A stretch of 6,472 nt of DNA from an uncultured Clostridia bacterium (lineage in GTDB: Bacteria; Bacillota; Clostridia; Oscillospirales; Acutalibacteraceae). A program made the position numbers and the translations under genes. The DNA lies in the NCBI GenBank assembly GCA_946535695.1, contig CAMNDS010000050.1:1-6472 (forward strand). Direction: 5' to 3'. The notes under the pieces are model-generated. The model was not told where the DNA came from, did not search any database, and saw nothing but the letters and a program-made list of their open reading frames with translations. Numbering within the stretch: position 1 is the stretch's first letter; each line of letters starts with the position of its first letter. Positions 1 through 5,763 of this stretch are shown here, in pieces.

Positions 1-37
1 TTTTTTAAGCAATTCCCTTTGAATTAAAATAAAAGCC

Positions 38-66
38 TTGAAAAAAATTATATGGTATGATATAAT
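38..66 (+). promoter_or_regulatory. Strong sigma-A promoter with extended -10
   Basis: The sequence shows TTGAAA at 38-43, a 17-nt spacer, and TATAAT at 61-66. A TG dinucleotide one base before the -10 (58-59) makes it an extended -10. This is a near-perfect housekeeping promoter. Transcription would start near 73 and give a leader of about 90 nt before the ATG at 165. It probably drives the exported-protein gene and possibly metG, since no clear terminator separates those two genes. Confidence 0.8.
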
Positions 67-73
67 AGCAACC

Positions 74-118
74 AAGGGGGTGGAGGATGAAAAATTGATG
101 GGAATTATAAAACTATAA
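74..118 (+). other. Leader with two overlapping mini reading frames
   Basis: Downstream of the promoter is a purine-rich, Shine-Dalgarno-like stretch (AAGGGGG at 74-80, then GGAGG at 82-86). It leads into ATG at 87, which reads only M-K-N before TGA at 96-98. That stop overlaps a second ATG at 98 (TGATG), which reads M-G-I-I-K-L before TAA at 116-118. A weak hairpin follows (AAAACT at 109-114 with AGTTTT at 122-127). These could be a leader peptide pair or chance. The main gene has its own separate ribosome binding site at 153-157. Confidence 0.25.
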
Positions 119-164
119 ATAAGTTTTAATTATATAATAACAAAAAATAAATGGAGGTAATTTT

Positions 165-1016
165 ATGAATAAATTTAATAAATCAAAAGTAGCATTATTA
201 ATGGCTTTAACGTCTGCTTTACAAGGAAGCATCAAAACCAATGCATCATTGGTGGGGGATGTTTTGGATACTACGGCGTTTACTACGAGTAATCTCACGG
301 CGTCTTTGGTGACGAATACCAAAAACAAAGCTGTTGCTATTCCTCTTGGAATAATATTTGCAGTTGGTGTCCCAATCGGTTTAATTGTTATTAAGCATTT
401 TTATGAGCAAGCACAGGAAAGAAAAGAATTAGCCGGTAGTATCCTGTCTAATTTAAAAAAAGAATTTGAGACAGTTAACACCACTCTTGGCACCATAAAC
501 AAACCAACCAAAGATTTACTTTTAAACTTAGGCATTACCGAAAAAGAAGCTAAAATAGATTTTAGTCATATTTTGGAATTAAATCTAAATAATTTGAACC
601 TAATTAATTTTGACCCAAGTAATTTGGGCCTTAAATCGAAAGATTTGTCTTATTATGTTAACACTGACAATGGTGAATTAAAACCAAAATTGGGTGATGA
701 ATTGCGTGCCAATCTGTTTGCTTTGGCTTTGTTAGTTACAGTGCCGTTGAAACAGTTGACTGAAACCTTAAGTAGTAAACAAATGTTTTCGAAAAGCGTC
801 CGAGATTCAGAAAAGCCATTAAGTATTATTCTTCGCAAAAATGAACAAGGAAAATTATCAACTATTTGGTCTATGAATTTTAGAGTTACGGATTATAATA
901 ATTTCACTAAAAGTAATGATGTTAGCCTTAGATTTGACCTTGACAATAATAATAAACTTGAGATTTCGATTGATGGTCATAGCTATGATGCTGATGAAAT
1001 AATGAATGGTAAATAA
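165..1016 (+). CDS. Exported, membrane-anchored protein of unknown function
   Basis: I do not recognise this 283-residue protein. Residues 1-27 look like a signal peptide: basic MNKFNKSK, a hydrophobic core VALLMALTSAL, and a plausible cut after TNA. A Thr/Ser-rich stretch (about 30-55) follows, then a strong membrane segment (about 57-77) ending in the charged IKHFYEQAQERKE, and a helical region to about 110. Residues 138-165 are rich in Leu and Asn. Another hydrophobic patch lies at 184-198. The C-terminal 60 residues look like beta strands with polar turns. The ATG is supported by GGAGG at 153-157 with 7-nt spacing. If the signal is cleaved, the membrane segment at 57-77 would be the anchor. 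Base composition is less A/T-extreme than in spoIIR or the last gene. A lineage-specific surface protein is an inference; no enzyme motif is visible. Confidence 0.8.
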   Translation: MNKFNKSKVALLMALTSALQGSIKTNASLVGDVLDTTAFTTSNLTASLVTNTKNKAVAIPLGIIFAVGVPIGLIVIKHFYEQAQERKELAGSILSNLKKEFETVNTTLGTINKPTKDLLLNLGITEKEAKIDFSHILELNLNNLNLINFDPSNLGLKSKDLSYYVNTDNGELKPKLGDELRANLFALALLVTVPLKQLTETLSSKQMFSKSVRDSEKPLSIILRKNEQGKLSTIWSMNFRVTDYNNFTKSNDVSLRFDLDNNNKLEISIDGHSYDADEIMNGK

Positions 1017-1093
1017 CAGATAATAAAATTTGTTTGGTTTGTGAATTTTAAAATTAATATGACATAGATTTGAGTAATAACAGGAGATAATTT

Positions 1094-2701
1094 GTGAAAA
1101 AAAGAGATGTTTTCATCGGTGGAGCCTGGCCGTATGCTAATTATTATTTGCATGTGGGACATTTAGCTGCGCTTTTACCGGGAGATGTTTTGGCTAAATA
1201 TTTTAGAATAAATGGTGATAGAGTTATTTATGTTTCAGGTTCCGATTGCCACGGTACGCCTATAACCGAAAGAGCTAAAAAAGAAAATTCCGAACCTGAA
1301 AATATTGCAAAGCATTATCACTTAGAATTTGAAAAAACTTTTAAAAATCTTGGATTCGAATATGATAATTACTCAAATACTATGTCAATTTTTCACAAAA
1401 ATTATGTAAAAAAATGTTTTGAAAAACTTATGAAAAATGGTTATATTTATGAAAAATATGTCCCACAAGATTTTTGCAAAAAATGTAACAAATTTTTATC
1501 GGATAGAGAAATTAAAGGTATTTGCCCTAAATGTGGAGGGAAAAGTACAGGTGAACAATGTGAAGATTGTTTGATTTCGCTCGACAGCAGTCAGGTTTTA
1601 AAAAAGCACTGCAAAGATTGTAATTCTGAGCTTGTTATGAAAAACAATAAGCACTTGTATTTTAAACTTTCGGCTTTTCAAGAAAATTTGCAAAAACTTA
1701 TAAATAATCGCCAAAACACTTGGCGCAGTAATGCTTTGGGCGAATCACAAAAATTTATCGATATGGGGCTGATTGACCGTGCTGCTACGCGGCAAATTAA
1801 TTGGGGTGTAGAAGTTCCTGTTGAAAATTACGAGGATAAAAGAATATACGTTTGGATTGAAGCGGTTCTTGGGTATTTATCTGCCGGAGAAAAAGTGGCT
1901 GAAAATGAAAATTTAAATTTTCACGAGTTTTTATCCGACGATAATGAAAAATTGATAACTTATTACGTCCATGGTAAGGATAATATTCCGTTTCATACTA
2001 TAATTTTTCCTGCACTTTTGATGGGGCTCGATGAAAATTACAGAATGCCGGATTATATAATCTCGAGTGCTTATGTTAATTTAAATAATGAAAAAATGTC
2101 TAAAAGAACCGGTAATTTGATTACCGCGAATGAACTTTTGGAAATTTTTAAAAAAGATACTTTAAGATATTATTTTACGTTTTATGGCCCCGAAACTAGG
2201 GATAGTAATTGTTCGGTGGATGAAATAAAAAAAATTCACAACAAATTTTTAGTCGGAGCACTTGGAAATTTTGTCAATCGCAATTTTTCATACATCGTAA
2301 AAAATTTTGACGGTAAAATTCCGGAAGCTGATATTGACGAAAAAATCATAGAACACACCGAGCAAGTGTATAAAAATATGAGTTCATCGATTGAGAAAGG
2401 TGAATTCAAAAATGCTGTTGTTTATTTAAATGATTATATAAATTTAGGGAACAGGTATTACGACGAGCGCAAACCCTGGAATCAAGTAAAAGAAAATATT
2501 AAAGAATTTAATAACACAATTTATACATGTTTATATATTATAAACAATTTATCAAACTTAATTTATCCTTTTATGCCTGATACCGCTAAAAAAATAAAAA
2601 ATATGCTTTCAGTATCTGAGTATAAATGGGAGCCATCATCAATAAAAGGCGATTTTCAAATAAAAATCTTGGAACTTTTATTTGAAAGATTAGAGTGTTA
2701 A
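1094..2701 (+). CDS. metG: Methionyl-tRNA synthetase, short two-zinc-knuckle type
   Basis: This enzyme charges tRNA-Met with methionine at the expense of ATP in the cytoplasm. The 535-residue protein has the class I signatures: HVGH (20-23, the HIGH motif) within FIGGAWPYAN...LHVGH, GSDCHGTPI (49-57), YVWIEA (252-257), GKDNIPFH (294-301) and KMSKR (334-338). Four Cys pairs (128/131, 144/147, 156/159, 173/176) form a double zinc knuckle. A helical anticodon-binding domain follows to the end. The C-terminal Trbp111-like dimerisation domain of the usual 640-670-residue clostridial enzyme is absent. The sequence resembles the short second MetRS (MetRS1 type) found in some Bacillus and Clostridia, known in other species for tolerance of MetRS2 inhibitors. 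Whether a second copy exists here cannot be seen. The start is GTG, supported by AGGAGA at 1082-1087 with good spacing. The 77-nt gap from the preceding gene shows no terminator and no convincing promoter. Confidence 0.95.
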   Translation: MKKRDVFIGGAWPYANYYLHVGHLAALLPGDVLAKYFRINGDRVIYVSGSDCHGTPITERAKKENSEPENIAKHYHLEFEKTFKNLGFEYDNYSNTMSIFHKNYVKKCFEKLMKNGYIYEKYVPQDFCKKCNKFLSDREIKGICPKCGGKSTGEQCEDCLISLDSSQVLKKHCKDCNSELVMKNNKHLYFKLSAFQENLQKLINNRQNTWRSNALGESQKFIDMGLIDRAATRQINWGVEVPVENYEDKRIYVWIEAVLGYLSAGEKVAENENLNFHEFLSDDNEKLITYYVHGKDNIPFHTIIFPALLMGLDENYRMPDYIISSAYVNLNNEKMSKRTGNLITANELLEIFKKDTLRYYFTFYGPETRDSNCSVDEIKKIHNKFLVGALGNFVNRNFSYIVKNFDGKIPEADIDEKIIEHTEQVYKNMSSSIEKGEFKNAVVYLNDYINLGNRYYDERKPWNQVKENIKEFNNTIYTCLYIINNLSNLIYPFMPDTAKKIKNMLSVSEYKWEPSSIKGDFQIKILELLFERLEC

Positions 2702-2731
2702 TGTCCATTCTGGGTTATTTATAATTCTTTT

Positions 2732-2889
2732 TTCAAGTATACACAATATAGGTATTGTTAAAAAAGGGTAAATATTTTCTCTGGCGACGCCGGAGGAAAA
2801 TGTTTTAAGTTCTCTATACCTATCCGCTTTTAGCGATGCTTTTAGGCTTATCTGAAAAACTTCCATCTATGCTGTAGACTATTTTTTTT
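2732..2889 (+). ncRNA. Candidate structured small RNA, class unknown
   Basis: The spacer between the converging metG and ruvX genes folds strongly on the plus strand. ATAGGTAT (2748-2755) is exactly complementary to ATACCTAT (2816-2823). These arms enclose a stem of about 16 pairs (2770-2779 with 2795-2805, then 2780-2785 with 2789-2794) with a GAC loop. A small hairpin follows (CGCT 2825-2828 with AGCG 2832-2835). AGTATACA (2736-2743) can pair, with one mismatch, with TGTAGACT (2873-2880) as a closing stem, and a run of eight T follows (2882-2889). A TATAAT at 2720-2725 would place the start near 2732, but no good -35 is visible. The rod with a 3'-side loop loosely recalls 6S RNA, but the bubble is too lopsided and no known consensus is recognised. 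It could instead be only the 3' ends of the flanking transcripts. Confidence 0.35.
2770..2805. terminator. Long hairpin, possible terminator between convergent genes
   Basis: A stem of about 16 base pairs with a GC-rich core (GGC/GCC), two wobble pairs and one bulged G (2796) closes on a three-base loop (2786-2788). It sits 70 nt past the metG stop and about 105 nt past the ruvX stop, the right place for a shared terminator. Neither strand has a T-run directly after the core: the plus strand continues GTTTTAAG, and the minus strand reaches six T (2759-2764 region) only after ATTTACCC. The hairpin is therefore certain as a sequence feature but only tentative as a terminator. Confidence 0.35.
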
Positions 2890-2910
2890 GTCATCCAAAT
2901 AATTATTAAA

Positions 2911-3333
2911 TCATGATTTTGATTTTAAATAATCTAAGTAATTTTGTAATATTAAACATGCTGAAGCCTTATCAATTTTATCTTTATATTTTATTGATTT
3001 TCTACCTACAAAAGTAAAATTTTTTTGCGCACAAACAGTGGTTAAGCGCTCATCCCAGAGTATTATCTCTAAGTTTTTTGAAATTTTGTGTATTTTTTTC
3101 TGCAAATATTCTACATTTTTGGCACTTGGTCCCAGAGTACCATTCATATTTTTTGGGTAGCCTAAAATTATTTTTTTTGCATTTTTTAAATTTGATATTT
3201 CGATTATTTTTTTTGCAAGGTTATCATTATCTTTTTCTTTTATTGTGCATAAGGGTGATGCCAAAATTTGGTTTTCGTCGCAAATTGAAACACCGGTTTT
3301 TGTTTTGCCAATGTCGACTCCAATAATTATCAT
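2911..3333 (-). CDS. ruvX: RuvX/YqgF family pre-16S rRNA nuclease
   Basis: RuvX (YqgF) is an RNase H-fold nuclease that trims the 5' end of pre-16S rRNA. It was earlier predicted to be a Holliday junction resolvase. The 140-residue length is normal. Family motifs appear in order: GVDIGKTKTGVS (5-16) with Asp7, GYPKNMNG (58-65) followed by G-P-S-A-K-N-V, WDERLTT (93-99), and KIDKASACLILQNYL (119-133) with Asp121. Asp7, Glu95 and Asp121 are the expected catalytic acids. I chose ATG at 3333 rather than the TTG one codon upstream. ATG overlaps the TGA of the preceding hydrolase gene by one base (TGATG) and has AGGAAGG (3341-3347) at good spacing. It is the last gene of the rubrerythrin operon and is probably translationally coupled. 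In many Firmicutes ruvX sits with alaS or mutS2 instead, so this neighbourhood is less usual. Confidence 0.93.
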   Translation of the reverse strand: MIIIGVDIGKTKTGVSICDENQILASPLCTIKEKDNDNLAKKIIEISNLKNAKKIILGYPKNMNGTLGPSAKNVEYLQKKIHKISKNLEIILWDERLTTVCAQKNFTFVGRKSIKYKDKIDKASACLILQNYLDYLKSKS

Positions 3334-4307
3334 CAAGCCGCCTTCCTAAACTCTGTAACTTCCGGCACTTTTAGCTCACCTTTTTCTGAAATTGCCAATC
3401 TTATAGTCCCAACTTCTTTTGTTACAAAATAAGGGATTTTCAATAAATTAAGCCTGTCGGCGACTTCTTTTTGGGGATAAATTGAAATTTTATTATAGTG
3501 ATTTCCGGCAGAAATAACAGCGTATTTTGGATTAACGGCTTTTAGAAATGATAAAGTAGATGAAGTTTTGCTACCGTGGTGACCAATTTTTATAACATCC
3601 GCCGACAAATCTCTGCCGGAATTTATAATATCTTTTTCTTCATTTCTTTCGGCATCGCCGGTAAACAAAAATTTTTTTCCCTTAAAACTCAGTTTTAAAA
3701 CGATTGAGTTATTATTTATATTTTTTTCATCTTCTTTAGTCGGTCCTAAAATTTCAATTTTAATCCTGCCAATATTAAAAACTTGTCCCGGCTTGGGGAT
3801 TTCTATTTTTATATTTTTGGCTTTTAATGTTTCAAGCAATTTCTCATATCCTTTATGGTCAAACATCTCGACCCTAGATTTAGAAGTTATAAATTTATTA
3901 ACCGCAAAATTTTCTAAGACATCAACAAGCTGACCATAATGGTCAGCATGCGGATGGGTAAGCACCATCAAATTAACAAACCTATTTTTTGCATTACCAA
4001 TTAAATTTTCTTTTATATATTCAACAACCGAAAGTTCCGAATTTTTAAGCCCACCGTCTATTATAATAACGATGTCTTTATCATGAATCACGGCACAATC
4101 AGCTTTTCCTACATCTAAAAAATCAATCAATAAATCAGTATTTGTTACATTCGGCGAAGTAATTTCGTATTTTTTTCGGCTATGTGATTTATCGACAAAA
4201 GAAAGCCAGAAAAAAGCAATTACCACTAAAACTGCAAAAATCGTAAAAGTACTAAATTTGTTTATGGATCTGTGAAAAATAAAATTTAATATCTTATTTT
4301 TTTTCAT
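3333..4307 (-). CDS. ComEC/Rec2-type metallo-beta-lactamase-fold hydrolase with membrane anchor
   Basis: The protein matches the C-terminal metallo-beta-lactamase-like domain of the DNA-uptake protein ComEC, as a stand-alone 324-residue form. One N-terminal membrane segment (about 20-37) follows a basic N-terminus, so the domain probably faces outward. Motifs: FLDVGKAD (63-70, usually FLDVGQGD), IIIDGG (81-86), THPHADHYGQ (117-126, the metal-binding HxHxDH), TGDA (216-219) and IGHHGS (241-246), followed by the usual PKYAVISAG. All metal ligands are present. The family includes nucleases and phosphodiesterases acting on DNA or phospho-compounds; the substrate here is unknown. ComEC's channel domain is absent, so this gene alone does not imply competence. 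ATG at 4307 lies 7 nt past the rubrerythrin stop. A GTG at 4331 would add eight residues and overlap that gene. Neither start has a clear ribosome binding site, so coupling to upstream translation is likely. Confidence 0.88.
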   Translation of the reverse strand: MKKNKILNFIFHRSINKFSTFTIFAVLVVIAFFWLSFVDKSHSRKKYEITSPNVTNTDLLIDFLDVGKADCAVIHDKDIVIIIDGGLKNSELSVVEYIKENLIGNAKNRFVNLMVLTHPHADHYGQLVDVLENFAVNKFITSKSRVEMFDHKGYEKLLETLKAKNIKIEIPKPGQVFNIGRIKIEILGPTKEDEKNINNNSIVLKLSFKGKKFLFTGDAERNEEKDIINSGRDLSADVIKIGHHGSKTSSTLSFLKAVNPKYAVISAGNHYNKISIYPQKEVADRLNLLKIPYFVTKEVGTIRLAISEKGELKVPEVTEFRKAA

Positions 4308-4314
4308 TAAAATA

Positions 4315-4905
4315 TTAAAAACAAATATCACTTTTTACAAAATATCCGCGGTCATGACCACAAATCGGGCAAAATTTTGGAACACTTGCACCTTCGTAAA
4401 CGTTACCGCACTCCATGCAAATCCACTTGCCGCGACCAGTTTTGGAATCAAATAGCTCACCGTTTTCTAAAAATACAGCAAGTTTTTTGAATTTTTCGGC
4501 ATGAGTTTTCTCAATTTTGGCAACTCCCGAAAATTTTTGTGCAATATCTGCAAAACCTTCATCTTTAGCAACCTGTGCAAATTCATCATAAATATTCTCA
4601 CCTTCGTCAATTTCGTTTTGAGAGGCTTTTTTTAGGTAAGCTAAGGTTGAATCAAATATGTCAACCGGATAATCGGCTTCGAATTTTATGCTTTCTCCGG
4701 AAAATGGTTTTAAAAACTTGTAAAAGAGTTCTCCGTGCTCTTTTTCTTGTTCTGCTATGATTAAGAACGCTTTTTCTATGACCTGCAGCCCTTCCTTTTT
4801 TGCAAATGACGCTGCGATTTTATAACGCTCCCTTGCTTGGGATTCACCTGCAAATGCTTTCATAAGATTAACTTTGGTCTGACTTTTGGAAAAATCGGTA
4901 ATCAT
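4315..4905 (-). CDS. rbr: Rubrerythrin
   Basis: Rubrerythrin is a cytoplasmic non-haem iron peroxidase that reduces hydrogen peroxide to water in anaerobes, using electrons from rubredoxin or NADH-linked partners. The 196-residue protein has the full architecture. A four-helix ferritin-like domain carries the di-iron ligands Glu21 (in AGESQARERY), Glu54 and His57 (EKEH), Glu98 and Glu101, and Glu132 and His135 (EKTH). A C-terminal rubredoxin-like domain follows with CMEC (163-166) and CPIC (179-182), ending GHDRGYF. All expected ligands are present. The ATG at 4905 has a perfect AGGAGG (4910-4915) with rather short 4-nt spacing. It is the first gene of an operon with the MBL-fold hydrolase and ruvX, under a consensus promoter. 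The clear rubredoxin domain separates it from short ferritin-like relatives. Confidence 0.96.
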   Translation of the reverse strand: MITDFSKSQTKVNLMKAFAGESQARERYKIAASFAKKEGLQVIEKAFLIIAEQEKEHGELFYKFLKPFSGESIKFEADYPVDIFDSTLAYLKKASQNEIDEGENIYDEFAQVAKDEGFADIAQKFSGVAKIEKTHAEKFKKLAVFLENGELFDSKTGRGKWICMECGNVYEGASVPKFCPICGHDRGYFVKSDICF

Positions 4906-4934
4906 AAATCCTCCTAATAAAATTTAGTGGTCCC

Positions 4935-4963
4935 ATTATAAATTTTATTTTTTAAAATGTCAA
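4935..4963 (-). promoter_or_regulatory. Perfect consensus sigma-A promoter of the rubrerythrin operon
   Basis: Read on the minus strand, TTGACA (4963-4958) is followed by exactly 17 nt and TATAAT (4940-4935). Both hexamers match the consensus at every position. The start would fall near 4928, giving a short leader of about 20 nt before the rubrerythrin ATG. The first-transcribed region contains TGGGACCA, a small imperfect dyad that could be an operator, but no known box is recognised. Expression should be high unless repressed. Confidence 0.85.
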
Positions 4964-5000
4964 CTAATGCCATGATTTTAGGAAAAAATTAGGATAGAAA

Positions 5001-5037
5001 TAATTACTCCAGCGCTGCTGAGGTAATTAGTTTTTTT
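5001..5037 (+). terminator. Intrinsic terminator upstream of spoIIR, with no gene before it
   Basis: TAATTAC (5001-5007) pairs exactly with GTAATTA (5023-5029). One wobble pair and one C/A mismatch follow, and then CAGC (5010-5013) pairs with GCTG (5017-5020) around a GCT loop. G and seven T follow (5031-5037). This is a textbook factor-independent terminator on the plus strand. It lies in the gap between divergent genes, so no plus-strand gene precedes it. It could end a short leader or small RNA started nearby, shield spoIIR from stray vegetative transcription, or be a remnant of a lost gene. Confidence 0.75.
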
Positions 5038-5065
5038 GAATAAAAAAAAAAATAATGCAGAAAAT
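5038..5065 (+). promoter_or_regulatory. Weak candidate sigma-F promoter for spoIIR
   Basis: SpoIIR genes are transcribed by forespore sigma-F in Bacillus and Clostridia, with a consensus near GYWTA, about 15 nt, GGNRANANT. Directly after the terminator, GAATA (5038-5042), 14 nt and GCAGAAAAT (5057-5065) match all but one position of each box. The start would fall near 5072, just ahead of the ribosome binding site. In such A-rich sequence this could be chance. Confidence 0.22.
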
Positions 5066-5096
5066 CTACTTTGAATATATAAAAGGGGTAGATTTT

Positions 5097-5756
5097 ATGT
5101 TTTTAAAAAAACGTTTTGAGTTTAATTTTTATGAAAAATCAATTATTACCGGGTTTCTAATCGCAATTTTGCTTTCATTTATTAATTTTTCTTCACACTG
5201 CAATAAAATAAGCGAAAAAGTTTTGAGATTACATGTTATTGCGAATTCTGATTCAAGTGATGATCAGACTTTAAAATTAAAAGTTCGAGATTCGATAATT
5301 AAAAATTTTGAATTTAAAAAATTTAAATCTTTAGAAGAGACTAGAAAATTTGCTGTTCAAAATATTTCTGAAATAAAAAAAATAGCTCAAAACGAAATCC
5401 TAAAAAACGGATTTGATTATCCAGTAGACGCCAAAGTTTGTAAAGATGATTTTAATACTCGAACTTATGAAAATATTTCACTTCCTGCAGGAAATTACGA
5501 AACAATTAAGATAACAATAGGTGAGGGTAAAGGCAAAAATTGGTGGTGTGTGATGTTTCCGCCGATGTGCATTCCAGCCGCCGAGGCTTGCGCCGTAAAC
5601 AGGTCTGTTTATGATAAAAATTTTTCGCAAAACGAAAAAAATATTCTTGAAAATAAACAGCGTTATAAGATAAAATTCAAAGTAGTTGAGATTTATGAAT
5701 CTTGCCACAAGTCGTTACGAAATTTTACAAAAAATTTAAAAAATAAATTTAAATAA
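5097..5756 (+). CDS. spoIIR: Stage II sporulation protein R (SpoIIR)
   Basis: SpoIIR is made in the forespore, crosses its membrane and triggers the mother-cell protease SpoIIGA to cleave pro-sigma-E, so starting the mother-cell programme. The 219-residue protein has one N-terminal membrane or signal segment (about 15-31, SIITGFLIAILLSFINF). The family core follows: LRLHVIANSDSSDDQTLKLK (43-62), NTRTYENISLPAGNYE (120-135), and IGEGKGKNWWCVMFPPMC (141-158) with the conserved Cys151 and Cys158. I chose ATG at 5097 because GGGG (5085-5088) sits 8 nt before it and the length fits the family. An in-frame ATG at 5055 would add 14 residues but lies behind a run of A with no ribosome binding site. 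Its presence indicates that the organism sporulates or descends from sporulators. The next gene starts 7 nt downstream. Confidence 0.95.
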   Translation: MFLKKRFEFNFYEKSIITGFLIAILLSFINFSSHCNKISEKVLRLHVIANSDSSDDQTLKLKVRDSIIKNFEFKKFKSLEETRKFAVQNISEIKKIAQNEILKNGFDYPVDAKVCKDDFNTRTYENISLPAGNYETIKITIGEGKGKNWWCVMFPPMCIPAAEACAVNRSVYDKNFSQNEKNILENKQRYKIKFKVVEIYESCHKSLRNFTKNLKNKFK

Positions 5757-5763
5757 AACAATT

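Noticed and set aside
1044..1055. Perfect 12-base A/T palindrome between the exported-protein gene and metG
   Set aside because: It is made only of A and T in an A/T-rich spacer, has no T-run and no GC core, and is expected by chance.
2826..2845. GCTTTTAG direct repeat, two copies 12 nt apart
   Set aside because: Only two 8-base copies are present, one of them part of a small hairpin; there is no array or mobile-element context.
2732..2889. 6S RNA, SRP RNA, RNase P RNA or a known riboswitch in the convergent spacer
   Set aside because: No family consensus core could be recognised. The loop between the outer stems is about 4 nt on one side and nearly 50 on the other, unlike 6S RNA.
3078..3326. 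Plus-strand open frame opposite ruvX, and other frames opposite the real genes
   Set aside because: They lie antisense to clearly conserved genes, show no recognisable protein motifs and lack ribosome binding sites.
4308..4331. GTG start at 4331 for the MBL-fold hydrolase
   Set aside because: It would overlap rubrerythrin and has no ribosome binding site. ATG at 4307 gives a normal basic-then-hydrophobic N-terminus. The evidence is not decisive.
4926..4942. Possible PerR box overlapping the rubrerythrin -10
   Set aside because: TTATAAT matches one half of the PerR box, but that is simply the -10 region. The other half reads GGGACCA instead of ATTATAA, so the dyad is absent.
4981..4989. GGAAAAAAT as a sigma-F -10 box
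   Set aside because: It fits the pattern in A-rich DNA, but there is no matching -35 and a strong terminator lies between it and spoIIR.
5086..5094. GGGTAGATT as a sigma-F -10 box
   Set aside because: It matches the pattern, but it is the ribosome binding region. Transcription would start after the start codon, and no -35 lies at the right distance.
5055..5096. Upstream in-frame start for spoIIR at 5055
   Set aside because: It follows a run of A with no ribosome binding site and would add 14 residues before the expected basic N-terminus. The ATG at 5097 has a suitable site and fits the family length.
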